Positions 35,823 to 45,001 of a stretch of 64,000 bases of DNA are shown here, one piece after another. The DNA is from Mariniflexile fucanivorans (GTDB lineage Bacteria; Bacteroidota; Bacteroidia; Flavobacteriales; Flavobacteriaceae): positions 62,001-126,000 of the forward strand of contig NZ_SLUP01000008.1 of the NCBI RefSeq assembly GCF_004341235.1, read 5' to 3'. The notes beneath the pieces are model-generated. The model made no database searches. It worked only from the letters and a program-made list of their open reading frames with translations, and had not been told where the DNA came from. Each line of letters starts with the position of its first letter. Position 1 is the first letter of the stretch. The translations under genes and the position numbers were made by a program.

Positions 35823-37196
35823 TTGAAGTATAGTAATTACATAAAAGCTATCGGGTTACATGTTTTAATAGGTATTGCTATTTATGCATTACCTTTTTTA
35901 TCTAAAGTGTATTTTTTTGGTATAGTAGTGTACTATACAAATCAAATATTTAAAACAAAACCTTCCATTCGTGCAGTAAAAATATTAATGGCTTGTGCTT
36001 ATGTAGTAGGAGCAGAGGTGTTTATTAGAATGACTGGAGGAAGTTTTTTGTATGAAGCATCAAAATACCTAGTAATATTGTTTTGTTTAATTGGACTGTT
36101 TACTGTGAAGAAACAAAGCCAACCTATAGCCTATATAATTTATATGTTGCTGCTTATTCCGGGTATTTTTGTTGCAGCTTTTAATATGAGTGAAAGCACC
36201 ACATTACGAACTGCCATAGCTTTTAATTTAAGTGGCCCCATTTGCTTGGGTATCGTTTCTGTATTTTGTTATAAACTTAAAGTGAGTTATAACAATATTC
36301 ATAAAATATTTTTCACCATGGCACTGCCGTTAATAGCCACTACCACTTATTTGTTTTTATTTAATCCTAGCGTTAGAGATACTATTACAGGTACGGGATC
36401 TAATTTTGAGGCTTCGGGAGGGTTTGGCCCTAACCAAGTGGCAACGGTTTTAGGCTTAGGTATGTTTGTTTTTAGTATTCGTTTTTTTTCTCAATCACCT
36501 TCAAAACTGTATAAGGTTATTAATGTTATACTATTTTTTCTAATTAGTTATAGGGCCATAATTACCTTTAGTCGTGGTGGTGTAATTACGGCGTTATTTA
36601 TGATTGCTGCTTTTGTATTTTTCTACTTTAAAAAGGTAAATGTTTTTCATAAATTAAGAATTAGCAGAATGGTGGTGGTGTTTATTGGAATTGGTTTTTC
36701 TATTTGGCTGTATTCTTCATTGCAAACAGGAGGCTTTATCGATAAACGTTACGCAAATAAAGATGCTTTAGGAAGAGAAAAGGAAGATGTAACTACAGGG
36801 CGGGGCGATTTGATTTCTTTTGAATTCAATGAATTTTTAAACAACCCACTTGTAGGTGTTGGCGTAGGGAAAATTAAAGAACTGAGAGAGCAAAAGGAAG
36901 GTGTTTTAGCCGCTTCGCATAACGAAATGAGCCGTATTGTATCAGAACATGGGCTACTTGGCGTTATAGCCTTTTCCATTTTGTTGTTCACACCTTTAAT
37001 GTACCGGTTAGAAAATAGATCAAACCTGTTTTTTTATTCCTGTTATTTATTTTGGTTACTTACCATCAATCACTCGTCCATGCGTATTGCAGCACCTGCT
37101 TTTATTTACGGCTTATGTTTATTAACTATTACTTATGAAACCAACAAAACAAAAAGCACCAAGAATAAAGCTATTTCAAAACACGTAGAGGCATGA
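35823..37196 (+). CDS. O-antigen polymerase/ligase family membrane protein (Wzy/WaaL-type)
   Basis: A 457-residue protein with about ten to twelve membrane segments. The large periplasmic-type loop contains DALGREKEDVTTGRGDLISF, NNPLVGVGVGKIKELREQKE and ASHNEMSRIVSEHGLLGVIA, the Wzy_C/O-antigen-ligase signature with the conserved His in SHNE. TTG at 35823 is the start. Because the locus has an ABC exporter and no Wzx flippase is seen, a ligase (WaaL-like) role is at least as likely as Wzy polymerase. It overlaps the next GT4 gene as ATGA. Confidence 0.85.
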   Translation: MKYSNYIKAIGLHVLIGIAIYALPFLSKVYFFGIVVYYTNQIFKTKPSIRAVKILMACAYVVGAEVFIRMTGGSFLYEASKYLVILFCLIGLFTVKKQSQPIAYIIYMLLLIPGIFVAAFNMSESTTLRTAIAFNLSGPICLGIVSVFCYKLKVSYNNIHKIFFTMALPLIATTTYLFLFNPSVRDTITGTGSNFEASGGFGPNQVATVLGLGMFVFSIRFFSQSPSKLYKVINVILFFLISYRAIITFSRGGVITALFMIAAFVFFYFKKVNVFHKLRISRMVVVFIGIGFSIWLYSSLQTGGFIDKRYANKDALGREKEDVTTGRGDLISFEFNEFLNNPLVGVGVGKIKELREQKEGVLAASHNEMSRIVSEHGLLGVIAFSILLFTPLMYRLENRSNLFFYSCYLFWLLTINHSSMRIAAPAFIYGLCLLTITYETNKTKSTKNKAISKHVEA

Positions 37197-38203
37197 AAAC
37201 CCTTTTGTACATAGGAAACAAGCTTTCTAAAAGTGGAAAAACGGAAACCACTATTGAAACTTTGGGTAAAAAATTAAGTTCAGAGGGCTATTCAGTTGTA
37301 ACTTCTTCTAATAAGAAAAACAAGGTCTTACGACTTTTTGATATGCTTATGGCCATTCTAAAATATGCTAAAAAAGTAGATTATGTTTTAATTGATACGT
37401 ATAGCACCTCAAATTTTTATTATGCCTATCTGTGCAGTCAATTATGCCGGTTTTTAAAATTAAAATACATTCCTATTTTGCATGGTGGCAATTTACCCAA
37501 TCGGTTAAAATTAAGTCCTAAATTATGCCATTCTATATTTACAAATGCTTACCTAAACGTGGCGCCTTCAGTTTATATACAATCTGAATTTAAAAAGTAT
37601 GGATATTCCAATTTAATTCACATTCCTAACACTATCAATCTTCAAAATTATTCCTTTAAAGAAAGAAATTTTGAAACCATTAAGTTGCTTTGGGTGCGGT
37701 CTTTTTCAGAAATATATAATCCGTTTTTGGCTGTTGAAATTTTAAAATCACTTTTAGATGAAGGCATTCAAGCGTCACTTTGTATGGTGGGACCAGATAA
37801 TGATGGTTCACTCCAAAAAACAAAAGCATACGCCAAAACTTTACAGGTTGAAGTAATTTTCACAGGTAAATTATCAAAACCAGAATGGATAGCACTTTCT
37901 AAAGATTTCAACATATTTATAAATACAACTCATTTTGATAATATGCCAGTTAGTGTCATAGAGGCGATGGCTTTAGGGTTACCCGTTATTTCTACCAATG
38001 TAGGAGGTATGCCTTTTTTAATTGATAATGATAATGATGGTATTTTGGTAAAGCCGAATACTGCAACTGAATTTGTTTCAGCTATAAAAACGATAAGATC
38101 CAATCCAAAGAAAATGAATCAAATGACTTTTAACGCCAGAAAAAAAGCAGAAAGTTATAATTGGGATGTTGTTAAAAACTTATGGATTAGTGTATTGAAA
38201 TAA
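37193..38203 (+). CDS. Glycosyltransferase family 4
   Basis: A 336-residue GT-B enzyme with MKTLLYIGNKLSKSGKTETT, KLKYIPILHGGNLPNRLKLS, NLIHIPNTINLQNYSF, and INTTHFDNMPVSVIEAMALG plus LPVISTNVGGMPFLI. It lacks the WR/RxxK spacing of some GT4 enzymes but the E-A-M-A-L-G end is typical. ATGA overlap with the polymerase/ligase gene upstream; a 55-bp gap follows. Confidence 0.88.
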   Translation: MKTLLYIGNKLSKSGKTETTIETLGKKLSSEGYSVVTSSNKKNKVLRLFDMLMAILKYAKKVDYVLIDTYSTSNFYYAYLCSQLCRFLKLKYIPILHGGNLPNRLKLSPKLCHSIFTNAYLNVAPSVYIQSEFKKYGYSNLIHIPNTINLQNYSFKERNFETIKLLWVRSFSEIYNPFLAVEILKSLLDEGIQASLCMVGPDNDGSLQKTKAYAKTLQVEVIFTGKLSKPEWIALSKDFNIFINTTHFDNMPVSVIEAMALGLPVISTNVGGMPFLIDNDNDGILVKPNTATEFVSAIKTIRSNPKKMNQMTFNARKKAESYNWDVVKNLWISVLK

Positions 38204-38258
38204 GCCAAGGTTTAGCTAATTCTTGCTATCTTTATCCCTTCCCAAACAATAAAAAACA

Positions 38259-39650
38259 ATGAACAAAAAAGGGATTCATTTTGAAATTTCCGAGCGTAAA
38301 ATATTATTACGAATTTTTGATGTCGTTTCAATTTTTATTGTTTTATACTTTGTTAGTAATACGTTCGATTTTGATTATTTCAGCATTACAAAAGAAAATT
38401 GGAGTTGGGCATTGGTGCTTATTCTTTATGTTTCCGTATTCGGAACTATTTTTGAACTCTACGACTTACAAAAATCAAGTAAAATTGAAAAAATATCAAC
38501 CAGTATTGTTTTTACCGTTTCCATTACCGTTTTATTCTATTTTTTAACTCCCTTTTTCACCCCCATATTGCCCGATAACCGGCTACAGATTATCTATTTT
38601 TATTCCTCCATACTTTTAGCTTTGTTTATATGGCGCATTGCGTATTTAACCTTTATAGTGTCGCCTCGTTTTTATAAAAGGGTGCTTATTGTAGGCGAAA
38701 CTTCAAACATTAAGGCTGTTATTGAAACATTTAAAGCGTCTGATCCTAATTATAAAATCGTAGGTTTTATCAATTGTGAAAAGAAAAAACCAAATAATAT
38801 AAAGTTTAAGGGTGTTGTTGAGTATAGTCCGAAACAAATTTATCAAGTTATTAAAGACGAAAAAATATCTGAAATTGTTATCGCAAGTTTCAATTCAGAA
38901 TCTATAACCACGGAAATTTATAAAGACCTTATCACCCTTTTAGAAGGTGGTTTTCCTATAAAGGAATATACTCAGGTTTATGAAGATATAACGCAACGTG
39001 TTCCTGTTCAGTTTGTTGGAAAGGATTTTTACAGATATTTTCCGTTTAGCAGAAGCAATCATAACAAATTGTATTTATTTTTTCAGCGTTTGTTCGATAT
39101 ATTCATTTCTGTTTTAGGAATTTTGATTGGTGTAGTATTATTACCCTTTATTTTATTAGGAAATTTGATAGGTAATCGTGGATTCCTTTTTTATTCTCAA
39201 GAACGTATTGGGAAGAATGGCAATCTTTTCAGAATTATAAAGTTTAGAACCATGATAAAAAATGCCGAAGCATCTGGAGCTGTTTGGGCAAAAAAGAATG
39301 ATATTAGAATAACGCCGTTTGGAAAATTTTTAAGAAACACCCGTTTAGATGAATTTCCTCAGTTTTTGAATATCCTAAAAGGCGATATGAGTTTAATAGG
39401 CCCCAGACCAGAACGCCCACATTTTGTTAGGCAATTATCTCAAATAATTCCTTTTTACGAAACACGGCACATCGTAAAACCGGGACTAACAGGTTGGGCA
39501 CAAGTAAAAACAAGATATGGGGGATCGGTGGATGATAGTTTGCTAAAATTACAATACGATTTGTATTATATTAAACACCGAAGTTTTATGCTAGATGTCA
39601 ATATTCTTGTTAAAACGTTGAGTACTATTATCTTTTTTAGAGGGCAGTAA
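38259..39650 (+). CDS. Polyprenyl-phosphate sugar-1-phosphate transferase (WbaP/WcaJ-type)
   Basis: The 463-residue protein has an N-terminal set of four hydrophobic segments (~15-130), a CoA-binding-3-like nucleotide-fold middle with RVLIVGETSNIKAVIETFKA, one more membrane helix near 275-300 and the catalytic domain: YSQERIGKNGNLFRIIKFRT, RNTRLDEFPQFLNILKGDMS and LIGPRPERPHFV. This is the PHPT family that starts glycan assembly on undecaprenyl phosphate. It is the only initiating enzyme in the locus. A near -7 box (TATCTTTA, 38227-38234) 24 bp upstream of the ATG suggests it may also be transcribed on its own. Confidence 0.93.
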   Translation: MNKKGIHFEISERKILLRIFDVVSIFIVLYFVSNTFDFDYFSITKENWSWALVLILYVSVFGTIFELYDLQKSSKIEKISTSIVFTVSITVLFYFLTPFFTPILPDNRLQIIYFYSSILLALFIWRIAYLTFIVSPRFYKRVLIVGETSNIKAVIETFKASDPNYKIVGFINCEKKKPNNIKFKGVVEYSPKQIYQVIKDEKISEIVIASFNSESITTEIYKDLITLLEGGFPIKEYTQVYEDITQRVPVQFVGKDFYRYFPFSRSNHNKLYLFFQRLFDIFISVLGILIGVVLLPFILLGNLIGNRGFLFYSQERIGKNGNLFRIIKFRTMIKNAEASGAVWAKKNDIRITPFGKFLRNTRLDEFPQFLNILKGDMSLIGPRPERPHFVRQLSQIIPFYETRHIVKPGLTGWAQVKTRYGGSVDDSLLKLQYDLYYIKHRSFMLDVNILVKTLSTIIFFRGQ

Positions 39651-39660
39651 GAGTAGTTTT

Positions 39661-39691
39661 CAGTCACAGTCACAGTCACAGTCGCAGTCAC
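39661..39691. repeat. CAGTCA hexanucleotide tandem repeat
   Basis: Five hexamer units (CAGTCA with one CAGTCG) directly after the sugar-phosphate transferase gene, at the end of the polysaccharide locus. Nothing else is recognised in the 150-bp gap to the convergent gene ending at 39801. Confidence 0.8.
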
Positions 39692-39800
39692 AAAAGTTTT
39701 TAGTGAAAACCTTAAACGATTAGGTTCTTGAAATTAGTTTTAAAGAAATACGTCTTCAGTTTTCTGTCATCCGTCTTAAAAAAAATTGGGACTTAGCGCC

Positions 39801-40976
39801 TCAGTGAGACAAGCTAAAATACTTTATTAAATAAATATACCTAATAAACAGAGCGATTAAAAAAGGAATGAGTCCGATAGCAAATACTTGAACACCCATA
39901 ACCCAATGAAGTGTAAGTAAGCAAAGAAGAATTACTAAAAGCTTTAAATATTTAATAAACCAACTGCTTGTTTTTTGCTTCCATAATTGCCCAATTACTA
40001 AAATGTTTAATGCAAATGCCCACAGTAAATTATAATTTTGGTGTGTGCCTGTATGGTCTGTGGCAAACCAAAGTAACAGAACCAGAATACCTACAAGCCC
40101 AGTAATTGTGAATAAGCTTACATCCAACCAAACCGTTTGTTTTTGTTTCTTAAAATCGTTGAATGTTATGAATAGAATGAAGCAACCTAAAACCCCAAAT
40201 ACAAATAACGGACTTGTTAAAAAATTGCTTGGTGTTGGAGATTCTATCTTTTCATAAAGCACTTTACTTTCTTTAACCAAAGGTTTGTTACTGTTTTTTA
40301 TAGTGGCAACTTCAAAAAATTTATAAATGTTTTCGGGTAAAAACATGTGGTCTTCGGTTCGGGCTTTTTTATCAATAACAGAACCCAATGCGATGTCAAT
40401 TCCAAAACTTCCCCAAGAGTTCTTGTTTACATTATCATAAATTAGGCTTCTAAAAGTTTGGTCTTTAAAGCCTTTTGGTTTATTAAAAACTATGTTGTTG
40501 TTTAAAGAAATGTTGCAAACATCTTTTATTTTAGTGGCACAGTTATCATAAAAGAATTCATATAAATAAGCTCGGTTTTCTGGTTTTATATTATTCAACA
40601 AATAATCGAATAACGTCTGTTTTTCTGAAGTAGATAGATTTAAAACCTGTTCCTTAATACTTCTGTTTTGTGATATGTAAGCTTCAAAAAAATCTTCATA
40701 ATAATTTACCCCAATTAAATAATTGAGTTTTCCTTGAGCAAATTTTAAATAGAAATTAGGGGTGTTAAAATCGTAAACTCCATAATTAAATACCAAATCG
40801 GTACCTCTTATAGGGTCTTTTACTCGAAAACCACTATGCCCAAATGCATCATTTAACGAGGCCCCAGCGCCTATGGTTAAAACGCTAATTTCGGCTTGTT
40901 CAGAAAGGATGTTTTGTTGAGCGGTTGTTATTTCAGCAACTAAAAGAAGAAATAAAAAGAGTAATTTTTTTTGCAT
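39801..40976 (-). CDS. DUF4105 membrane protein
   Basis: A 391-residue protein with signal peptide MQKKLLFLFLLLVAEITTAQ, a ~220-residue exported domain containing LTIGAGASLNDAFGHSGFRV, FNYGVYDFNTPNFYLKFAQG and YEFFYDNCATKIKDV, then four C-terminal hydrophobic segments. The H-S-x-F-R and DNCAT motifs place it in the DUF4105 family, which shows papain/NlpC-like Cys-His features; function is not proven. Convergent with the polysaccharide locus and 11 bp downstream of the PorV-like gene, so probably co-transcribed with it. Confidence 0.88.
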   Translation of the reverse strand: MQKKLLFLFLLLVAEITTAQQNILSEQAEISVLTIGAGASLNDAFGHSGFRVKDPIRGTDLVFNYGVYDFNTPNFYLKFAQGKLNYLIGVNYYEDFFEAYISQNRSIKEQVLNLSTSEKQTLFDYLLNNIKPENRAYLYEFFYDNCATKIKDVCNISLNNNIVFNKPKGFKDQTFRSLIYDNVNKNSWGSFGIDIALGSVIDKKARTEDHMFLPENIYKFFEVATIKNSNKPLVKESKVLYEKIESPTPSNFLTSPLFVFGVLGCFILFITFNDFKKQKQTVWLDVSLFTITGLVGILVLLLWFATDHTGTHQNYNLLWAFALNILVIGQLWKQKTSSWFIKYLKLLVILLCLLTLHWVMGVQVFAIGLIPFLIALFIRYIYLIKYFSLSH

Positions 40977-40987
40977 AAAAATTCAGA

Positions 40988-42088
40988 TTATCTAAAAAAG
41001 CTGAAATCAACTTTTAATGAAAACACGTTTGAATATAAAGCCACACTTTGGTCGCCAATATCGGTAAAAGCATAATCAATTTGAATACCATTATATTTAA
41101 AACCCACACCAAAACTAGGTTGAAAGGTTAATTTTTCGGTAATATCATCAATTTGCAATTCATTTTGAAAATTGCCAACTCCTGCGCGTAAATATACCAT
41201 GTCAATATAACCAAATTCAAATCCTAAAGCAGGATTGACACTGGCAAAGGAGGATGAAATAATATCGTTATTTTCTTCAAACCTTACATTTAGGTTGGCA
41301 GCAGCTAAAAGTGTGTAATCGTAATTAAAATCGAATAATTTTGAAACACCAATTTGTAATTTTGGAATGGTTATTTCTGTAGTTTCGGGCAGTTCTTGAT
41401 TTTGTCCTTCAACAGCATCTTGTACTTTTTTAAATTCATCTTCATTAATGGTCCATGCATTAAAAGTGGTTGTAATATCGCGTGCCATCACACCAAATTT
41501 CCAATCGTTATCGGTTTCAAACTGGACACCGGCATCAAAACCAAAACCCCAAGACGAGGCAAAATCGCCAATAATACGACGAATTATTTTGGCATTCACA
41601 CCGTAATTAAGCCCTCTAACGGGAAGCGAACGTGCATACGAAAAGGTTAATCCATAATCGGCAGTTGAGAATAAGCTTATTCTGTCGTAATTTATATTCC
41701 CTTGTTCGTCAATAAGTTGGGTGGTGTTTAAAATATCATCCACCGCAAATCGAATTAACGACACCCCTATAACACTATTTTTATCCAAAGGTTTTGCGAA
41801 TGCGATATAATCATAATTGGCAATATTGGCAAAATAACTGGAATGCATTAAGGCGAGTTGGTTATCTTCCAATTTCAATAAACCGGCAGGATTCCAATAT
41901 CCAGAATTCACATCGGAAGTATGTGAGGTCATCGCACTACTCATACCCAAAGCTGCAGCATCCACACCAATATTCATAAACTCGTTGGAGTATTTTCGAA
42001 CGGTTTGACTAAATACAGATGCAGTTAAAACGCAAAACAATGCCGTAATGTAAGATCTCAATCGCAATTTTTTTACAAAGATGCACAT
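40988..42088 (-). CDS. PorV/PorQ-like outer-membrane beta-barrel protein
   Basis: The 366-residue product has a signal peptide ending near TASVFSQ and the conserved start of the PorV/PorQ group: NIGVDAAALGMSSAMTSHTS followed by DVNSGYWNPAGLLKLEDNQL. The rest alternates as in an outer-membrane beta-barrel and ends in FSLKVDFSFFR, an aromatic C-terminus. Relatives include the type IX secretion components PorV and PorQ; this one looks like the PorV-type paralogue common in Flavobacteria, with undefined cargo. Divergent from pssA. Confidence 0.85.
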   Translation of the reverse strand: MCIFVKKLRLRSYITALFCVLTASVFSQTVRKYSNEFMNIGVDAAALGMSSAMTSHTSDVNSGYWNPAGLLKLEDNQLALMHSSYFANIANYDYIAFAKPLDKNSVIGVSLIRFAVDDILNTTQLIDEQGNINYDRISLFSTADYGLTFSYARSLPVRGLNYGVNAKIIRRIIGDFASSWGFGFDAGVQFETDNDWKFGVMARDITTTFNAWTINEDEFKKVQDAVEGQNQELPETTEITIPKLQIGVSKLFDFNYDYTLLAAANLNVRFEENNDIISSSFASVNPALGFEFGYIDMVYLRAGVGNFQNELQIDDITEKLTFQPSFGVGFKYNGIQIDYAFTDIGDQSVALYSNVFSLKVDFSFFR

Positions 42089-42176
42089 AATTTATAAACC
42101 TATAAACTTGAAATTATAATAGATATTGCTTTAGACGAAAATTGTTTACTATTTTTACAACTTTAAAAAAGTAACT

Positions 42177-42920
42177 ATGAAGCAGTATATACCAAATGCC
42201 TTAACACTTTTAAATCTTTTCTGCGGAACGATTGCCGTTATTTTTGCGGTAAATGAGAACTTTATAGAAGCTGCATTATTTGTGTTTTTGGGTATATTTT
42301 TTGATTTTTTTGATGGTTTTGCCGCTAGAAAATTAAATGTTCAAAGTGAATTAGGTGTACAATTAGATTCGCTAGCCGATATGGTGACGAGTGGTGTGGT
42401 ACCAGGAATTATTATGTATAAATTGCTTGCTATGACGGTTGAAATTCCTGAAGCATCAACTAGTTGGGAGACGTCCAGTTTTGGGTTTGATTTACCGTTA
42501 TTACCACTAATAGGCTTATGTATAACTTTAGCTTCAGCTTATAGATTGGCGAAATTTAATCTAGACGAAGACCAACAAACCTATTTTAAAGGGTTGCCAA
42601 CACCTGCGAACACCTTATTAATTATCTCGTTACCTTTAATTTTAGAATTTCAAAATAGCGATTTTATAAATTCAATAATTATAAACAAATGGTTTTTAAT
42701 TGCGCTTACAGCTTTAAGTTGTTATCTGTTAAATTCAAGCATTAAACTATTCGCTTTAAAATTTAAAGATTGGGGCTTTAAAGCCAACGCCACACGATAC
42801 ATTTTTATTATACTTTGTATATTGTTGCTAATTGTGTTGCAATTTGCTGCCATTCCTCTTATTATATTACTTTATATTAGCATGTCTGTTTTAGATAATG
42901 TTACTTCCAAATTAAAATAA
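42177..42920 (+). CDS. pssA: CDP-diacylglycerol-serine O-phosphatidyltransferase
   Basis: A 247-residue integral membrane enzyme. The CDP-alcohol phosphotransferase motif is complete: D46-G47-x2-A50-R51-x8-G60-x3-D64-x3-D68 (DGFAARKLN...). The N-terminal MKQYIPNALTLLNLFCGTIA is typical of the PssA class found in Bacteroidota. It makes phosphatidylserine, the precursor of phosphatidylethanolamine. Twelve bases separate it from the following DUF808 gene. The promoter must lie in the 88 bp shared with the divergent PorV-like gene. Confidence 0.95.
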   Translation: MKQYIPNALTLLNLFCGTIAVIFAVNENFIEAALFVFLGIFFDFFDGFAARKLNVQSELGVQLDSLADMVTSGVVPGIIMYKLLAMTVEIPEASTSWETSSFGFDLPLLPLIGLCITLASAYRLAKFNLDEDQQTYFKGLPTPANTLLIISLPLILEFQNSDFINSIIINKWFLIALTALSCYLLNSSIKLFALKFKDWGFKANATRYIFIILCILLLIVLQFAAIPLIILLYISMSVLDNVTSKLK

Positions 42921-42932
42921 CTTACACTTACA

Positions 42933-43808
42933 ATGGCTTCAGGATTTTTTGCCCTATTAGATGATATTGCTGCTCTTATGGATGATGTAGTGGTAATGAG
43001 TAAAATTACGACTAAAAAAACAGCAGGTATTTTAGGAGATGATTTAGCGGTTAACGCCGAAAAAGCGACCGGTTTTGTTTCTTCAAGAGAGATACCTGTT
43101 TTATGGGCAATTACCAAAGGCTCGTTTTTAAATAAGCTTATTATTTTACCCATTGCTTTTTTACTGAGCTACTTTTTGCCTTGGGCTGTAACCGTTATTT
43201 TAGTATTGGGAGGCGTTTATTTGGCTTATGAAGGTGTTGAAAAAATAGTAGAATATTTTGTGCCTCATAATCATGAAGTTACTAAAATTGAAGAAGTAAA
43301 CCCTTCGGAAGAAGATGTTTTATTGATTGAAAAAAAGAAGATAAAATCGGCTGTATTAACCGATTTTATTTTGTCTGTTGAAATTGTAATCATAGCACTC
43401 GGTTCTGTTATTAATCAAACCTTAACGACCCAAATATTAGTCGTTTCTATAGTTGCGATTATTGCAACTATTGGTGTTTACGGTATTGTGGCATTAATTG
43501 TAAGAATGGACGATTTAGGTTTCCGTCTTATTAAAAAGAGCAAAAATGGAGAAGGGTTTTTAGCCAATATTGGAAACCTTCTGGTTAAAGCATTGCCTTT
43601 GGTTATTAAAGGTTTATCAATAGTAGGAACTATAGCGCTTATTTTAGTGGCAGGTGGTATTTTTACCCATAATATCGAATTCCTTCATCATTTTATGGAA
43701 GTTATTCCAGGTTTTATAAAAGATTTTATTGTTGGGTTATTGGTAGGTTTTGCGGCAGTTTTGGTTGTTTTAGCTGTTAAAAAGGTTATTAAGGTTATTA
43801 AAAAATAG
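42933..43808 (+). CDS. DUF808 family inner-membrane protein (YedI-like)
   Basis: The 291-residue product starts MASGFFALLDDIAALMDDVV, then KITTKKTAGILGDDLAVNAE, which is the hallmark of the DUF808/YedI family. Five to six hydrophobic segments follow, including LAYEGVEKIVEYFVPHNH. The function of the family is unknown. Codon use is ordinary, and it probably shares the pssA transcript. Convergent with lptB, whose stop lies 30 bp away. Confidence 0.9.
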   Translation: MASGFFALLDDIAALMDDVVVMSKITTKKTAGILGDDLAVNAEKATGFVSSREIPVLWAITKGSFLNKLIILPIAFLLSYFLPWAVTVILVLGGVYLAYEGVEKIVEYFVPHNHEVTKIEEVNPSEEDVLLIEKKKIKSAVLTDFILSVEIVIIALGSVINQTLTTQILVVSIVAIIATIGVYGIVALIVRMDDLGFRLIKKSKNGEGFLANIGNLLVKALPLVIKGLSIVGTIALILVAGGIFTHNIEFLHHFMEVIPGFIKDFIVGLLVGFAAVLVVLAVKKVIKVIKK

Positions 43809-43837
43809 TTGAATTTTTTATATAAAATGAAAAAAAA

Positions 43838-44578
43838 CTACTCCCTAATTTTCTTCTTACGCAACTCAAAATTTTGTCCTAAATATACTTTACGTACCAT
43901 TTCATCTGAGGCTAATTCTTCGGGTACTCCGGCTTTAAGGATGCTACCTTCAAACATTAAATAAGTTCTATCTGTAATGGCCAGTGTTTCTTGTACGTTG
44001 TGGTCGGTAATTAAAATACCAATATTCTTTTTGGTAAGTTGGGCTACAATACGTTGAATGTCTTCAACCGCCACAGGATCAACACCTGCAAAAGGTTCAT
44101 CTAATAAAATAAAACGGGGATCGGTAGCCAAAGCACGTGCAATTTCGGTACGTCTACGTTCGCCACCCGATAATAAATCACCTCTGCTTTTACGAATATG
44201 GCCTAAACCAAATTCTTCGATAAGCGATTCCATTTTATGTTCTTGCTCTTTTTTACTAAGCTTGGTAAGTTGTAGTACGCTTAAAATATTATCTTCAATA
44301 CTCAATTTTCTAAAAACTGAAGCTTCTTGGGCCAAATAACCAATACCGTTTTGTGCACGTTTGTACATAGGGTATTGTGTGATTTCGGTATCATCTAAAA
44401 AAATTTTACCACTATTTGGTTTAATTAACCCAACGGTCATGTAGAAAGAAGTCGTTTTACCAGCACCATTAGGTCCTAAAAGTCCAACAATTTCGCCTTG
44501 TTCTACTTGTAAAGACACATCTTTCACCACTTTTCGTCCGCTATAGGACTTCATTAAATTTTGAGCTCTTAAAATCAT
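43838..44578 (-). CDS. lptB: LPS export ABC transporter ATPase
   Basis: A 246-residue ABC ATPase with Walker [10 protein letters not shown] (35-43), [16 protein letters not shown] signature and [12 protein letters not shown] Walker B. The last is the LptB-specific FAGVDP sequence. It powers extraction of LPS from the inner membrane with LptFG. A -7-like box (TATTTTTG on the minus strand, 44604-44597) lies 18 bp upstream of the ATG. Confidence 0.94.
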   Translation of the reverse strand: MILRAQNLMKSYSGRKVVKDVSLQVEQGEIVGLLGPNGAGKTTSFYMTVGLIKPNSGKIFLDDTEITQYPMYKRAQNGIGYLAQEASVFRKLSIEDNILSVLQLTKLSKKEQEHKMESLIEEFGLGHIRKSRGDLLSGGERRRTEIARALATDPRFILLDEPFAGVDPVAVEDIQRIVAQLTKKNIGILITDHNVQETLAITDRTYLMFEGSILKAGVPEELASDEMVRKVYLGQNFELRKKKIRE

Positions 44579-44641
44579 ATCTTATATAATGAACGTCAAA
44601 AATAGTGAAATCATATTCACTTTAGTGACAGATGTTTTAAT

Positions 44642-45001
44642 TTATATTTTGTTTAACGCCTGCGCTTCTAAAGCATCCCAAAACTCGTAAGCACGACGTA
44701 AATGCGGGATTACAATAGTACCACCAACCAAAGTGGCAATACTTAAAGCTTCAACAACTTCTTCTTTAGTTAGCCCAATTTTGTGGCTTGTTTCTAAATG
44801 ATATTTCACACAATCATCACAACGCAATACTGCCGAAGCGACCAAACCTAAAAGTTCTTTGGTTTTTACATCAAGCGCACCTTCCGCGTAAGCGTTCGTA
44901 TCTAAATTAAAAATACGTTTGATAACTTTGTTATTATCAGCTAAAATTTTGTCATTCATTTTAGCACGGTAGTCATTAAATTCTTTAACTATTTCGGACA
45001 T
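44642..45001 (-). CDS. Carboxymuconolactone-decarboxylase/AhpD-like protein
   Basis: The 119-residue product carries the AhpD-type active-site motif C61-D-D-C64-V-K-Y-H68 followed by GLTKEEVVEALSIATLVGGT. Such small helical proteins have disulfide/peroxidase-related activity. Its start overlaps the end of tatC by 17 bp, so it is the last gene of a kdsD-tatC operon. The true substrate is not known. Confidence 0.88.
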   Translation of the reverse strand: MSEIVKEFNDYRAKMNDKILADNNKVIKRIFNLDTNAYAEGALDVKTKELLGLVASAVLRCDDCVKYHLETSHKIGLTKEEVVEALSIATLVGGTIVIPHLRRAYEFWDALEAQALNKI

